DNA from: Nephrocerus scutellatus
Taxonomy: Eukaryota > Arthropoda > Insecta > Diptera > Pipunculidae
DNA: 64,000 nucleotides
Reading direction: 5' to 3'
NCBI GenBank assembly: GCA_947095585.1
Contig: OX352764.1
Coordinates: 7,735,001-7,799,000, forward strand
Positions 24,111 to 35,146 of this stretch are shown here, piece after piece. The notes below the pieces were generated by a model. That model worked only from the letters and a program-made list of their open reading frames with translations. It was not told the DNA's origin and did not search any database. Numbering within the stretch: position 1 is the stretch's first letter; every line of letters begins with the position of its first letter. Both the position numbers and the translations under genes were made by a program.

Positions 24111-24364
24111 AAAAATATCAAGAATGACATTTTTTTAAACATAAATTTATTGCCTGAATGACTTGCCACGGCAATAATTAATAATTTAATTTTAATAAAG
24201 AGTAAAGCCTTCGGTTGAAGGCATTTACTATCAAAAACGTGGATCTTTTCCATATATGATGGACTTATATTCCATCATATTGGATACGAATACGTCAAAA
24301 TTCGCCTAACAAACGCCTGGTAGCAAATGATCTTGACATCACTTCGCAGACAGCGTGAGTAGAA

Positions 24365-24765
24365 AAGCTTTATAAGTGACATGCACGCGGCTCTTTTGGA
24401 TATTCACTTTCTGTCACTGTTGAGGATTGACCTCGTTTCTTTTGGACAGTAGATGAGAAAGAAGAGCTAGATTGTAAAAGTGCATGAGCGATTTGAAGTT
24501 GAAATTCAATGAGTGGCATATGACTTAAGCAAATTAAAATGCTTCCTGTAAAGAAGCCAGGCATTTATTACGGATGTTCTTAGGTACCAGAAAAATATTC
24601 TTCAATACCACTTCCTTAAGCGGTGGTCCACTTTACACAGTTTCATCAGCATATCAGAGAGATCTACACCACCAATGTTTTGATTATAGGCAGCGACAAC
24701 TGCAGGTCTTGAAAAATCCAGATACCGTTTTTCTTGTGCACTTTTTTTGAGTTTTTTTTTTGAGT
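24365..24765 (-). pseudogene. piggyBac-type transposase, C-terminal part
   Basis: Minus strand: KKSAQEKRYLDFSRPAVV, AAYNQNIGGVDLSDMLMKL and DHRLRKWY, then after a stop RIFFWYLRTSVINAWLLYRK. In another frame follow MPLIEFQLQIAHALL and a basic KKRGQSSTV tail. GGVDLSD holds the third catalytic Asp of piggyBac-family (PGBD, DDE_Tnp_1_7) transposases, and NAWLLYR is a hallmark of the next helix. The final Cys-rich zinc-binding tail is not seen. The frame joins the minisatellite directly upstream. Confidence 0.9.
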
Positions 24766-25400
24766 ATCTATCTAAGTCCAAAATAGCATTTTTTATATTC
24801 AGAGTATGAAGCGTGTCGCGTGTGGCGCGTGTGATGGGTTGAATTTTTTTTTTTTCGATTTCTTTGAGGTCCTTTTTAACCAACTTCCACACAACCTAGA
24901 AAGAAGCTAAAATTTTGTGAGTGTCTAACTCCAAAATAGCATTTTTATATTCGGAGCATGACGCGTGTCGCGTGTAGCGCGTGTGATGGGTTGAAATTTT
25001 TTTCCGACATCTTTGAGGTTCTTTTTAACCAACTTCCACACGAAAGCTGAAATTTTGTGAGTGTCTAAGACCAAAATAGCATTTTTTATATTCCGAGTAT
25101 GACGCGTGCCGCTAGTGGCGCGTGTTATGGGCTGAACATTTTTTTTTCGGTCAATATTAACCACCTGGAGAGTTGAAAATTTTGTGAACTCTATAGCATT
25201 TTTTATATTCCACGTATGACGCGTGTGACACGTGTGATGCTTTGAAATCGCGCTATTTTCTCGTTTCTTGATGTCTTTTTTAACCACCTTTAGAGAGCTG
25301 AAATTTTGTGAGCGGCTTAATGTCAGGGCCCATTTTGATTTCCCGCTTTTGACGCGTGTCGCGACTCGTATGTGGCGCGTGTGAAGCGTGGAAAAAAGAA
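24766..25400. repeat. GC-core minisatellite, about five units of 120-145 bp, inside the piggyBac relic
   Basis: Plus-strand unit order: AAAATAGCATTTTT.ATATTC, then a GC-rich core such as GACGCGTGTCGCGTGT, GTGTGATGGGTTGAA, a T-run, TTTGAGGTC.TTTTTAACCA, CTTCCACA, and AAATTTTGTGAGTG. Units start near 24778, 24920, 25072, 25193 and 25325 and are progressively diverged. On the minus strand the units read as a repeated peptide (PITRATRDTRHT, NIKNAIL, KLVKKDLKE) open for over 160 codons at 24925-25422. A frameshift separates that frame from the one running into the piggyBac C-terminus. A second block lies at 34.8-35.1 kb. Confidence 0.9.
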
Positions 25401-25524
25401 AATTCTTTGAAATAAACCTCATAAACAGATATTTTGGCGATTATTACCAAATAATAAACGACTGTGTGGCGTGTTTCGATGTATATATTAAAGTTTTTAC
25501 CTGAAAAACGAAGTTTTTTTACAT

Positions 25525-25735
25525 TTACTTGGCATTTAAAATTAACTCACAATTTCCAATACGACTTCTTCGGATAGTGCTGGTCTTAAATATTCCCATT
25601 GTCTTTGAAACTAAAATGATGCTTACTGATGTAAACCAGTTGTCAAAATATAACTTAAAGTTGTGATGCTTAGGCAGAGTAGAGGTTAAATAAAGGACTA
25701 CGTCCGAATATATTCCCAGAGCGTAATTTCTTCTG
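25525..25735 (-). pseudogene. piggyBac-type transposase, central catalytic part
   Basis: An uninterrupted minus-strand frame reads RRNYALGIYSDVVLYL, LPKHHNFKLYFDNWFTS and VSKTMGIFKTSTIRRSRIGNC. FDNWFTS carries the second catalytic Asp of piggyBac transposases. The expected next 45 or so residues are absent; the minisatellite lies in that place and the C-terminal part resumes at 24765. The part with the first catalytic Asp is missing upstream, where the frame runs within 15 bases of a possible terminal repeat. Confidence 0.9.
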
Positions 25736-25748
25736 ATGATGTTGTGAT

Positions 25749-25784
25749 GTTGCTCTCAGGCAACATTGGGCTTCAAAGGGTTAA
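25749..25784 (-). other. Candidate piggyBac terminal inverted repeat with TTAA target
   Basis: On the minus strand TTAA (25784-25781) is followed by CCCTTTGAAGCCCAATG and the small hairpin GTTGCCTGAGAGCAAC. TTAA targets and CCCTTT-type ends are usual for piggyBac elements. No matching inverted end was found near 24.2 kb, so the element has probably lost its other end. Confidence 0.5.
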
Positions 25785-26839
25785 AACGCACTGATGTTTT
25801 ATTAGCATAAATGTTTTTTTTTACCTTATGCTGTTTTAGTTCCTCTGCAGCCATACCCCGTATTATAATGCTGTAACAGAGACACCAGACACCATACATA
25901 CCCTTAGCATAACCACAAAGAACTTAAAGTCATAATGCACCTCCATTGTGCCATAACTGACATTAATTACAAACGCACGTTCATGCAAATGATATTCCAT
26001 AGTTCTGATATTATGGACATACATAATATGCATGCGTAGTTACTCAATCATCGCATCAATGCACACAAATGGCTTTGTTCAGTGTGGTGGTGTGGTTTGC
26101 TTTTTTTCCTTAAAATTGGAATCATTGTGTTTCTATGCCGATATACCAACTACCAACCAACGTTTGTGGTCGCTTTTGTTGGCTGTTAGCTGACAGCAAA
26201 AAAAGGGTTAAAGAAAATAAATTGCCGATTGGGTGTTTTATGAAAAGTGAAAAGTTTTCCCGCTGCTGATGATGATGACGACACGATGATTGACGACATC
26301 GGCGATGACGATATGGGGAAATGAATCGGCACTCGACGGCATCATCACATCAAATAATGATCCCTCCACAGACTGAGAGTCTGGTGCATCTAGCGCGTTC
26401 CATGTTGCATCTTGCCTTATTCACGGCAGTTGATACGATCACGATGTGTGGGACGTTCATTGCCAAGTGGTGTCTTTGACGAGACGGAGACACTGTTTTT
26501 GTGTTTGTCTAGATATTTTTACAGAAAAGAGAAACGCAACGACCATTAGCTTGAATCAAATGAAGGCGATTACAGAAGAAAGATACTCTTCATAAACTGG
26601 TGGTTTGTCTGTTTGTGGGAAGCGAAAAGATTAATGCGACCATTACGAGTTACGACCTCGAATGTGGTGGTCGGTCATTATCAATGGCCAAATGGCCACA
26701 CAAGTTGTGTCACAAGAGTTATGTAGGCAGGAATATGTGTTTGTTCCATTTGTCATCAACGGGAAGAATGCAGACATTATCATGTATCATTCTGTCTCAT
26801 CATCATCATCTTAACTGTGAAAATGATATATTCTAATGA
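25785..26839. other. Non-coding stretch
   Basis: GATGATGACGA-type triplet runs near 26268-26315. No gene or repeat partner recognised. Confidence 0.5.
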
Positions 26840-27600
26840 ACCATACATAAGAAGGGATATATCACAACATGCAGCAATTATCGTTATTGAGTACCGCGTA
26901 TAAGATTTTCTCTTCAGTCCTTCAAGGCAGGATAGCCCCATACGCTAAAGTCATCGTTGGTCCATACTAGTGTGGCTTGGTCACAGGAAAATCAACAACT
27001 GATCAGATTAACACCCTTAGGCAGGTGATGGAAAAATGTCTATAGTTTCAAAACCCACTTCACCAATCTTTTTATAGACTTTAAAGCTATGATAGCATAG
27101 CTAGAGTAAAACTTTGAGAGAATTCGGCATCCCAAATAAAATGACACGACACGACCAATGTTTATAAGCCAAGTAAAAATATCTGGATCACTATCAAGCC
27201 CATTCAACATCTAAACGGGCTCCAACAAGGGGATTGACTGGCCTGCGTCCTCTTCAATGTTGGAGAAAGTGATCTGAGACTCTGACGTAACGGCGAGAAG
27301 AAAAATCCTCTATAAGCCCATTCTTCTGAATGACGTAGTCTAATAGACGATAGTGACATCGTTAGTAGAATCCCAAGAACTGTACAGGAAGCTTTCATCA
27401 AGATAGAGGAGGCGGCACGAAATCTGGGGCTGCACATAAATGAGAGCAAAACAAAGTACATGTTGGCCACGTCTGCGAGCAGAAGTCCAACATTGGTCCC
27501 TCAATTCACATAGTGAAGAGAATTAGACTCGGTAGGCTCCGTTGGGCAGGACACCTAGCTCGCATGAGCGAAGAGGATGCTCCTCGGAAACATAGCCCAG
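26840..27600 (+). pseudogene. Non-LTR retrotransposon RT relic (copy 2 of the family also at 7.3 kb)
   Basis: Frames contain TAYKIFSSVLQGRIAPYAK, GKSTTDQINTLRQVMEKC, FIDFK..YDSIARVKL, NGLQQGD, VTARRTILYKS, then VTDAFIKIEEAARNLGL, HINESKTKYMLATSA and RIRLGRLRWAGHLARMSEED. This is the order RT blocks 1-5, thumb and C-terminal WAGHLARM segment of a non-LTR element. The YADD block is disrupted (the DNA near 27338 has a deletion), and stops occur in most segments. It keeps the sequence after the palm that copy 1 has lost. Confidence 0.8.
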
Positions 27601-27639
27601 CAATTTAACAATCTATGCTAATATTATAAAGAGGTAAAG

Positions 27640-27815
27640 TTAGTTTGTGTGTAGGAGGTAATCTTCGAAACTACTAGACCGATTTTCACCAAAATTTAAA
27701 AAACTTTGCCAATATATAGGGTATAGTTTGAAAATAGAACGTCAAACCAAAATAACGAGAGAGAAATCTTAACTCTACCCAGCAAATCGAAAGAGCTATA
27801 AGAGTGGAAGAATGT
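27640..27815. repeat. Dispersed repeat, copy 1 (partner at 32.36-32.46 kb)
   Basis: GTTTG.AAATAGAACG.CAAACCAAAA followed by CGAGAGAG, ACTACC-like and AAATCGAAAGAGCTATAAG are shared with 32366-32450. The left part (GTTAGTTTGTGTG, CTACTAGACCGATTTTCACC) resembles sequence often found in insect interspersed repeats, but I cannot assign a class. Confidence 0.6.
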
Positions 27816-29060
27816 TGGGTGTGTGTGATTTTCCTCACAACCTCACCACACCAAACTATTGATTACAATAGGAGCGAACAAATTGTAACGAGTGATTTTC
27901 CTTCACACCGAGTCACCGACCCAACACTATCACCACACATTAAGACCGAACACATTGTAACGACTTTATGACATTTCAACTGTGACATCTGCCAACGCCG
28001 CCGACGCGACAATTAAATTTCAAAATTGCAAAATGGCATATCAGCGTGGTGGTTAAGCTATAAATGCAACAGCAACAATTAAACGGCATTTTTGCATTTT
28101 GCGTAGGAATGTCTTTATGAAAACGATAAGTGCCGACGCGGACGGCACGCAGTAGCACAAAAAGCTCTCAAGATTTTTGTTGTTAAGTGTGCGACGACGA
28201 CGACGCCGCGCTGCAAGTAGTCTCTGATTGTGGCAATGGGGCAATTGGGTATTTGTTGTGAACGTTGCTTTTATGTAATAAAATTCGTTACTAGTATTAT
28301 TTTTGTTTTTTTTTGTTTGTCAGGCATTACTTTCAGTAATTATTCCCGCATCAATTAAATGCAAGCAGCACAACAGCACTCGCATTTAGGCGGCTCTTTG
28401 GGTGGCACCGACTTAAATGGTCAATTTTAAATATTGCATAATGATAACTTTGAAAAAAAAAAAATATAAATTACAAAGTACAATTTTTTCGTATGGTTGT
28501 TTGGTTAATAAGGTGGTGTGACGGCTGTCGTACAGTTAGCCATCATGATTCCTGCGTGGGTGGGTTTGAAATTTCGATTAGCATCTCTTGCTGTGTTGTT
28601 ATTATTTATGTAGGTATGTAGGGTAGTTACACATTTGCAGCACACGCTGCTGCTGCACCGTAAATTGTCATTGATGGGGCGTACGCCGAAACCGCCGACG
28701 GCATCATAATAATTATGATGCTGTAGCTGTTGACTGCGGACTAACAAGGAGATAACTATGGTGTAATTTAATAAATCGACTGCTCGACTCTGTCACACAC
28801 CCAACCTACCAACCCACCCACCTGGGTAGCAGCATCACTAACTGACTGGGCTGAATTAAATGTAAATGTTTCAATTATGAAATTTATCATTTTCGTGTCA
28901 CTGCAGTGTAATATTTTTGAACACACCCGCGTGTGAATGTCGCGTACATATATATACATGCATACATATATGTCGGAATTTCGTATAATTGAGTCCGAAC
29001 TGAAATTTACAAACGTAAAGGCTGACAAACGCTGGTCGTTTTTTGACTAGTATTTGACAA
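27816..29060. other. Non-coding stretch
   Basis: GACGAC triplets near 28191-28206, A-runs near 28450. Nothing recognised. Confidence 0.5.
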
Positions 29061-29162
29061 ACAAATAGTTAGGTACGAATGTTTGAGTTTAAATTATTGT
29101 TAAATTGAAGTCTCATGACAGTTTAAACGAAGGTTAAAACATTGTAGCGTTTCACCGTCTAA

Positions 29163-29233
29163 TTATGACACCCGCCTAACTTTTTCGAAGTTTGATGTTC
29201 ACTGGAGTTGTTTTCATTCACATTTTCGCCAAT
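29163..29233 (-). repeat. Left arm of a 70-75 bp inverted repeat pair
   Basis: The complement of this segment matches plus-strand 30808-30882 with high identity (shared words: GCGAAAATG or GCAAAAATG, CAGTGAACATCAAACT, AAGTTA.GCGGGTG). The arms enclose the RT relic at 29.67-30.59 kb. Nearby TTTAAAC/GAGTTTAAA words recur on both sides. Confidence 0.75.
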
Positions 29234-29669
29234 ATGCCTTCATGACGTCTGTCAGTCGCAGTACGCAGTTGATAATTCATAAATTGTTATGTCGGCAGTT
29301 TGGCACCCGCGTTCTCACACACAATTTTTTAAAACGGAGAGAACATTTTGTTTATCTCCGGTGTGCAAATATTGATGTTCATTTCAAAAAAAAATTAATG
29401 TTTCATTATTATAACTCCAACGCAGCATTGGATATATTTTTGTCAAACAATATTATGATGATTTACATGCAACGGCAAAGCAATTAAAACAAGTGGCATA
29501 GTTTCGTGATATTATTGTTTGTAAAATTAGTAAGACGAACTACTATTATCTATTATTTCCCCAATCTAAAAAAGAAACGCAAAAGTTTGATTTATATTTT
29601 GTTATGCCCGCGAATTTGTAAATTATTTTCCCATTTCAAAGCACCATTTACTATTTATTTATTTACTAA

Positions 29670-30590
29670 AAAAGGTAGTCTTATGGAGTGCGAAAACTGG
29701 AGAGTCATTTGCGTTCTTCCTGCAGTTGCAAAGGTAATAGCCAAAGTAGTACTTGAGCGAATTAAGGAACATCTGGAAGATACACTCGATGCCGAACAAG
29801 CCGGTTTCCGCACTGGATCCTCCTGTGTAGACCACATAAATACCCTGCGGATCATTATTGAACATTGCGTTGAATTCCGGTCACCACTGCACCTGCTTTC
29901 ATCGATTTTGAGAAGGCGTTTGACAGTGTCAACAGACAGTTTATCTGGCTCACCTTGCGTAGGAGTACCTCTCCTACCGTATACCCGATAAACTAATAGC
30001 TATTATTAAAGCAACCTATGATGGCTCTAAATGTCATGTGCTGCGTAGAGGAAAGCTGTCAGAGGAATTCGAGATCCTAAGTGGGTTACGACAAGGTTGC
30101 ATTCTATCGCCGATACTTTTTTTGTTGGTGATTAGCGATGTACTCAAACTCAAACATCTGGACTACGCTGACAACGTTTGTTTACTCTCACACAGAATTA
30201 TGGAGCTGCACAAAATGACAACAAATGTGGAAAGGGAGGAAAATGTTGCGGGTTTGAAGATTAATGCTGCCAAAACCAAAATCATCAACCTCGGTACTAA
30301 CTCAGTAACTCAAGTTAACATTGCTGGACAGCTGGTAGAGAGAGTAGAGAGTTTCCAATATCTTGGAAGTATTGTCTCGACCGAAGGTGGGACCGAACAG
30401 GTCAATCGAATAGGCAAAGCAAAATCGGTGTTTGGAATGATGTCCATGATTTGGCACTCAAAGCAATGCGATCAGCTTAAACACCAAGCTGCGACTGTTC
30501 CGCTCAAATGTTGAATCTGTGCTGTTATATGGGTGCAGCACTTGGAAGGTGACCGCTAGTATCACAAAACGATTACATTTAAACTTGAAC
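29670..30590 (+). pseudogene. Non-LTR retrotransposon RT domain, RTE-like, several frames
   Basis: Frames in order: ENWRVICVLPAVAKVIAKVV, EQAGFRTGSSCVDHINTLR, AFIDFEKAFDSV (frameshifted), LIAIIKATYDGSKC, LSGLRQGCILSPILFLLVI, LKHLDYADNVCLLSH, LKINAAKTKI, SFQYLGSIVSTEGG and, after a frameshift, LRLFRSNVESVLLYGCSTWK. This covers nearly the whole RT domain. The catalytic YADD has become YADN, which would be inactivating. At least three frameshifts. The endonuclease is absent. Best preserved member of the family at 3.3 kb. The element sits between inverted arms at 29.16 and 30.81 kb. Confidence 0.85.
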
Positions 30591-30807
30591 TGAGAAACAT
30601 CATTTTGCTATAATCTAGAGTTTAATCTCTGATATGAGTTAAAACTGAATTTAAACACATACTGTGGAAGCGGGCATTATACTTTTAAAACTTGTGTTCG
30701 CTGTTGCTATTAATTAAGCTTGCATAACTTCTTAGAGTTTATTGTATTTAATTCCACAAATAATCATCAATTTTGTTGTTTAGAATTGTCGATAATTTCA
30801 TTTTGAC

Positions 30808-30882
30808 AAGCGATTGGCAAAAATGCGAACGAAAACAACCCCAGTGAACATCAAACTCCGAGCAAGTTAAGCGGGTGCCACA
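30808..30882 (+). repeat. Right arm of the inverted repeat pair
   Basis: Partner of 29163-29233. Beyond the arm, the two sides share only short words, so the homologous part is about 75 bp. Downstream GAGTTTAAA and GAGTTAAAACTGAGTTTAAAC at about 31010-31050 resemble the sequence at 30.6 kb. Confidence 0.75.
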
Positions 30883-30889
30883 ACCGGAT

Positions 30890-32099
30890 CTAAATGTCAA
30901 AACTTCACAAATAAATGAAAGTTTATGCCTAAAGTCGGTTAAAACGCTTAACTGTGACCACACACTTAAACTCTCTGTGACGTTTACACATGCACCATTT
31001 TGCTCTAATCAAGAGTTTAAATTTTTTTACGAGTTAAAACTGAGTTTAAACCTTAAGTACATAAATTGAACAGAGATAACAAGTGGGGAAAAAGCCGAAA
31101 ATAATAATTAAGCAACAAAGGTTATTTTTATAACTTCACGCTCATCATTAAATCTCATCTTCAATGAAATAAATTGCGGTTTGATAAAATTTTAGGCCTC
31201 TTTTTAAAAAAAAGAAATACAAAAATTTAAGAATAAAGGACTCCGATAATGTCATTCTTGCCTATACGCCCTCATTTCCTAGAATAAGCAAACGGAGCCA
31301 TTGACAACCTCGACAACAAGACTATTCTATTCATAACAAATTTTTTTTTAGTCCCACGTAATGAGCTGTAAGCCTGTGAGAGGGGATAACACAAATGATG
31401 ACTATGATAGTGTTGTGCGGTATCTCCATTCTCCATAGCATCCATTCAGATTCTTTAGGCGTCGACGGCCGACAGGCGACAAGCGGTTGGATACTCAAAA
31501 GAAATCCAAAAACGTACCAGCAAAAATCACACGCGCAAAAGAAAAAAAAAGTGATCCACATCATCAAATACTTCGGGCAAATGACAGACAATAAACAATT
31601 CCCAGAAAATAGTATCGCTTCTCAAAGTTTTCTTGTTGTCATTGTGTTGGCTTCCTAGAAAAAAAGAGGGTATCCAACAAACAACAAAAACGAAGCGAAA
31701 AGGACGCATATTGTTTTGTTGAAAGACTTCCATGCGATGAGTGGTTTTGTTTATCTTCTAAAGGTGGATGGCGACTTGTTTTTTAAAGTTTCTCCGGGAC
31801 TCTCTGTACGCGAATTGTCTACCGCCTACAGCTTTTTTGATTAATCGCAGAGTAGTGAAGTGAGTAGTCCCAAAATGTAAGTGCCTATGTATGAGAGTAT
31901 TTTTTTCTTTTACTTGGAACAAGCTGAAGGTAAATAAGACCAGTGAAGTGATGTTCCCGTATGTACATTGCATGAGGAAAGAGGTTAATTTACCACTTGC
32001 TTATTTCATTTCCGCTAACTTAAGGTAACTCTTGATGGTATCCTTTCTTATTAATGCCTCTCTCGATTACGTAAAACCATACCCGAAATCGTACCAACG
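30890..32099. other. Non-coding stretch
   Basis: No domain or RNA found. Overlapping opposite-strand frames at 31331-31733 show no similarity to known proteins. Confidence 0.5.
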
Positions 32100-32455
32100 G
32101 GTAAGCTACCAAAATGACATGGTTTTCGTGGTGAATGCTTTGCAAATAGAACACCAAACCGAAACCATATTTAACAAGAACAACAAACTGAGAAATTAGT
32201 CTGCTTGCTCTCTCTTCGCCAACAACAAACTGAAAAATTAGTATGCTTGCTCTCTTTTCGCACATCTTGCTGAGTAAACGAAACCTTACCCGTCGATTGC
32301 AAAGTCGGTAGCAAAGTTACAGTGTTGGTGTCAAAACCTTGCATGCAAATAAAACACCGTACCCCGGGAACAGTTTGCAAATAGAACGCCAAACCAAAAC
32401 CACGAGAGAGCAATTTTAACACTACCCTGTAAATCGAAAGAGCTATAAGTATGTT
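32100..32455. repeat. Dispersed repeat, copy 2, with internal sub-repeats
   Basis: TTTGCAAATAGAAC.CCAAACC occurs twice (about 32140 and 32370), and AACAACAAACTGAGAAATTAG recurs as AACAACAAACTGAAAAATTAG about 45 bases later. The right end matches 27724-27808. Class unknown. Confidence 0.6.
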
Positions 32456-32739
32456 CACTATTAGTTTTCAAATCAAATTAAAAAAGTTTTATTGGAAAGT
32501 AGGGCAATGGCGAAGATGAAGGATTCACCGATGACCACCTGGCGACTATGACTACGCCATGTCACCAAAAAGCGTGTAAAAAGTTACGGAAGAATGACAA
32601 AAATGAAAGAGTTCATAAAATAATAGTGCAAGTTTGGTTAGAGGCCGAAAACGATACCATAAGACTGAAGAAATAACAACAATTATCAAGCTGTTCCTTA
32701 CATTGCTGAGTATAGAATAAGAACAACCTATAAACATAC

Positions 32740-33110
32740 AAATTTTTCGTGTAAATTCTCTTACCGGGAATACACAATGTGCAAAGTTTGAATAAAATCG
32801 GTTATTTTAAAAACAATGTATGGGGCCCTCGACCCACGGCCCGATCACTCCAAAAATTTTACATATCTGATGCCGCCATATGGCATGATTATAAAAAAAA
32901 AATTTTTGTTTGGGAGCTCCCCGATCCCGGGATCTGATCACTACCAAATTTCAATAAAAAGTGTTGTCACCGGAAATACACATGTCTGGAAAGTTTCAAT
33001 AAAATCGGGCTTTCGGAAGAGGGTTAAAAATTGATCGCAAGATTCCACCATCGAACGAACGGACGACAGAACCATGCCGACGCGAAGTTAATACAGAGAA
33101 TTTAAAAAAA
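32740..33110 (+). repeat. Dispersed repeat R1x, copy 1, ending GCGAAGTTAATACAGAGAATTT
   Basis: Sub-units of about 120-150 bp share GGCCCGATCACT or CTGATCACT, CCAAATTT, AAAGTGTTGTCACCGG, ACACATGT, AAAGTTT.AATAAAATCGG. The tail reads TTGATCGCAAGATTCCA, a short ACGAACGGACGACAG stretch, then the terminal words. Copies lie at 51.2-51.75, 54.6-55.1 and 61.7-61.85 kb. The layout (sub-repeats, a proto-microsatellite and a fixed 3' end) recalls Helentron-type or mini-me elements of flies; this is inference. Confidence 0.75.
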
Positions 33111-34369
33111 TAAAAGAGAAATGCAATTTATGTATTCGAAAATGTTGTCCCCTATTTTCATTTACAGTGGCAGTAAATTAAACTTAACACCACTCGAGCC
33201 TCGACATGCGAAATATGTCCAGGCGTGTGTCGCTCGACTGCTTCGAAACTAAATACTCCTAACACGCATTTTGATTTGCTGACTGGCTTGGTTTGCTATT
33301 TCGACGGCTTGGTCTGTAATTCAGATGCTCCGCTTCTTGACGATTAAAGAAGAAACATTGCGCTACTCGTACCGCACAGCATCATTAGTATAATACGTAA
33401 TGATAGGTATTTTGTAATTATTCTGTTTCCGAATAATAAATGGCAGGAACGGCGCGAGGATGCACAATTCCGACGAATGATTTGGGTATAATTGCACGCC
33501 TGCACGCTTGTGCTGGTATTTCTGCTGTTGCAAAAAAAAACGCCACAGTGCCAACAAACTCACTCACACTCACTGTGCGTTTTCTTGTTTTGCTGTGTGT
33601 ACGCCTATTTGCTATATACTCAGTTCCATGCTAAATATTGTTTAAATGAAGAATTATCATAACAACGACTAGTAGCTTTCTGGCTAGCAGCAGCAGCAGC
33701 ACCAATCGAGGAACTAATCATAATGGTCAAGTTGGAAGAACATTGACCGACCAAGCAGCAGCAGTCGTGGCTTAAGGCGGCGTCCCCTTCACCATACATC
33801 TGGAAGTTATATTTTTGCGCTTGAGCTGCTTCTGATTTGAAATGCAAAACGTTCTTCGCGTTTTCTTTGACGCCTCGGGCCGTCACATCAGTCACATCTA
33901 CAAGTAGTCATTTGGAAGATGGTTTCTTTAACATACTTGCCTGCTGCCTGCTGCCTGCTGGTGAATTATGTAGATATTTTGCAGTCATAAATCTGATAAT
34001 GATATATAATAGCGCAGCTGATCCAGAAAAAACTTCCTGAAGGGGAGAAAATATTTAACTGAAAGAAAACTTGTTTTTTAAAAAAAAAAAGCAGCCAAAG
34101 AAGTATTTTGAGCATGATGTCAGGTGTATCCGCAGCCTCAGGACAGAATAGCAAAGCCTATTAGGAAACAATGGGTTATCTTTGAATGCGATAAGAATAA
34201 CTACTGGTTCGATATACCGGTGTGGCAAAGTTGTTGATAGTGACAAAATCTACGCACAGGACTTAGCCAAAAGCGTACGCTGAGATATTTTCGGTTAATG
34301 CGGTAGGACAAACAGAGCACGCAGGGAGAAGCTGAAAAAATTCTTGAAATCCAAATCCAAAACAATTAC
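33111..34369. other. Non-coding stretch
   Basis: CAG run at 33690-33701 and GCCTGCT repeats at 33941-33960. Nothing recognised. Confidence 0.5.
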
Positions 34370-34810
34370 AAATGTAAGGTGGGAAAACACCGATACTTGC
34401 AATATTTCAAGACAGGTTGGCCGAAGCTGGCCTTGAAGCGCTTAACTGCGCTTAATTCCCTACAAAGACGTGATCTAAGAACGGTTGTAGGGATAATGAC
34501 AGGACACTGCATTCTAGGGAAACACGCGAGAAGGATGGGTGTCGAATATAATGACTTCTGCAGAAGCTGCATGTACGAGGAGGTGGAGGAGACCATAGAA
34601 CATCATCTTTGCTCATGTCCGGCACTAATGCACAGAAGGCACAAACACTTAGGTAAGCGGTTAATGAATAACCTATCAGATCTCGAAAACGGCAAAGTGC
34701 GAGATATACTTCGATTCATTAAGAGCTCTGAATGGATCTTCTGAAAAGGGAAAGGTATAAGATCATGTGGTAGCACAAAGGACCGCAAATGGTCTAAGTG
34801 AGCATTCTTT
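34370..34810 (+). pseudogene. C-terminal end of an RNase H-type non-LTR element (LOA/R1-like)
   Basis: An intact frame reads LNSLQRRDLRTVVGIMTGHC, ILGKHARRMGV, FCRSCMYEEVEETIEHHLC, CPALMHRRHKHLGKRL and RDILRFIKSSEWIF before a stop at 34744. The CxxC...H...C cluster after the RNase H domain is a hallmark of R1/LOA/I-group ORF2 C-termini. The 3' words GGACCGCAAATGGTCTAAGTG at 34782 match the tail of the 61.6 kb element. The RNase H and RT parts are missing, so this is a strongly 5'-truncated copy that is young enough to keep an open frame of 120 codons. Confidence 0.85.
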
Positions 34811-34839
34811 ATTCAGATATTTAGAGCAGAACAACACAC

Positions 34840-35125
34840 GAAACTCTTTTTAGAAACTTAACTTTTTGTCTGTATTTTTGACCGCTTTGAGGTCTTTTTT
34901 AACCAACTTCCACCTAGAGAGCTAAAATTTTATGAGTGTCCAAAATAGCATTTTTTATATTCAGAGTATGACGAGTGTCGCGTTCCGCGTTAAGCGCGTG
35001 TGATGGGTTGACATTTCGACTTATTCGAGGTCTTTTTTAACCAAATTTTTGAGTGTCTAAGTCCAGAATAGCATTTTTTATATTCCACGTATGACACGTG
35101 TCACGTTTCGCGTGGCACAAGTCAC
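34840..35125. repeat. GC-core minisatellite, second block, two units
   Basis: Contains GAGGTCTTTTTTAACCAACT, AAAATAGCATTTTTTATATTC, GAGTATGACGAGTGTCGCG and GCGCGTGTGATGGGTTGA, then a second unit ending near GTCACGTTTCGCGTGG. Same unit as 24.77-25.4 kb and same orientation. It is not in a piggyBac context here. Confidence 0.9.
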
Positions 35126-35146
35126 ATACTGTTGTATATTATAACA

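Noticed and set aside
24200..24300. Second piggyBac terminal repeat on the left
   Set aside because: TTAA-like words occur in the AT-rich DNA but none is followed by the CCCTTTGAAG end.
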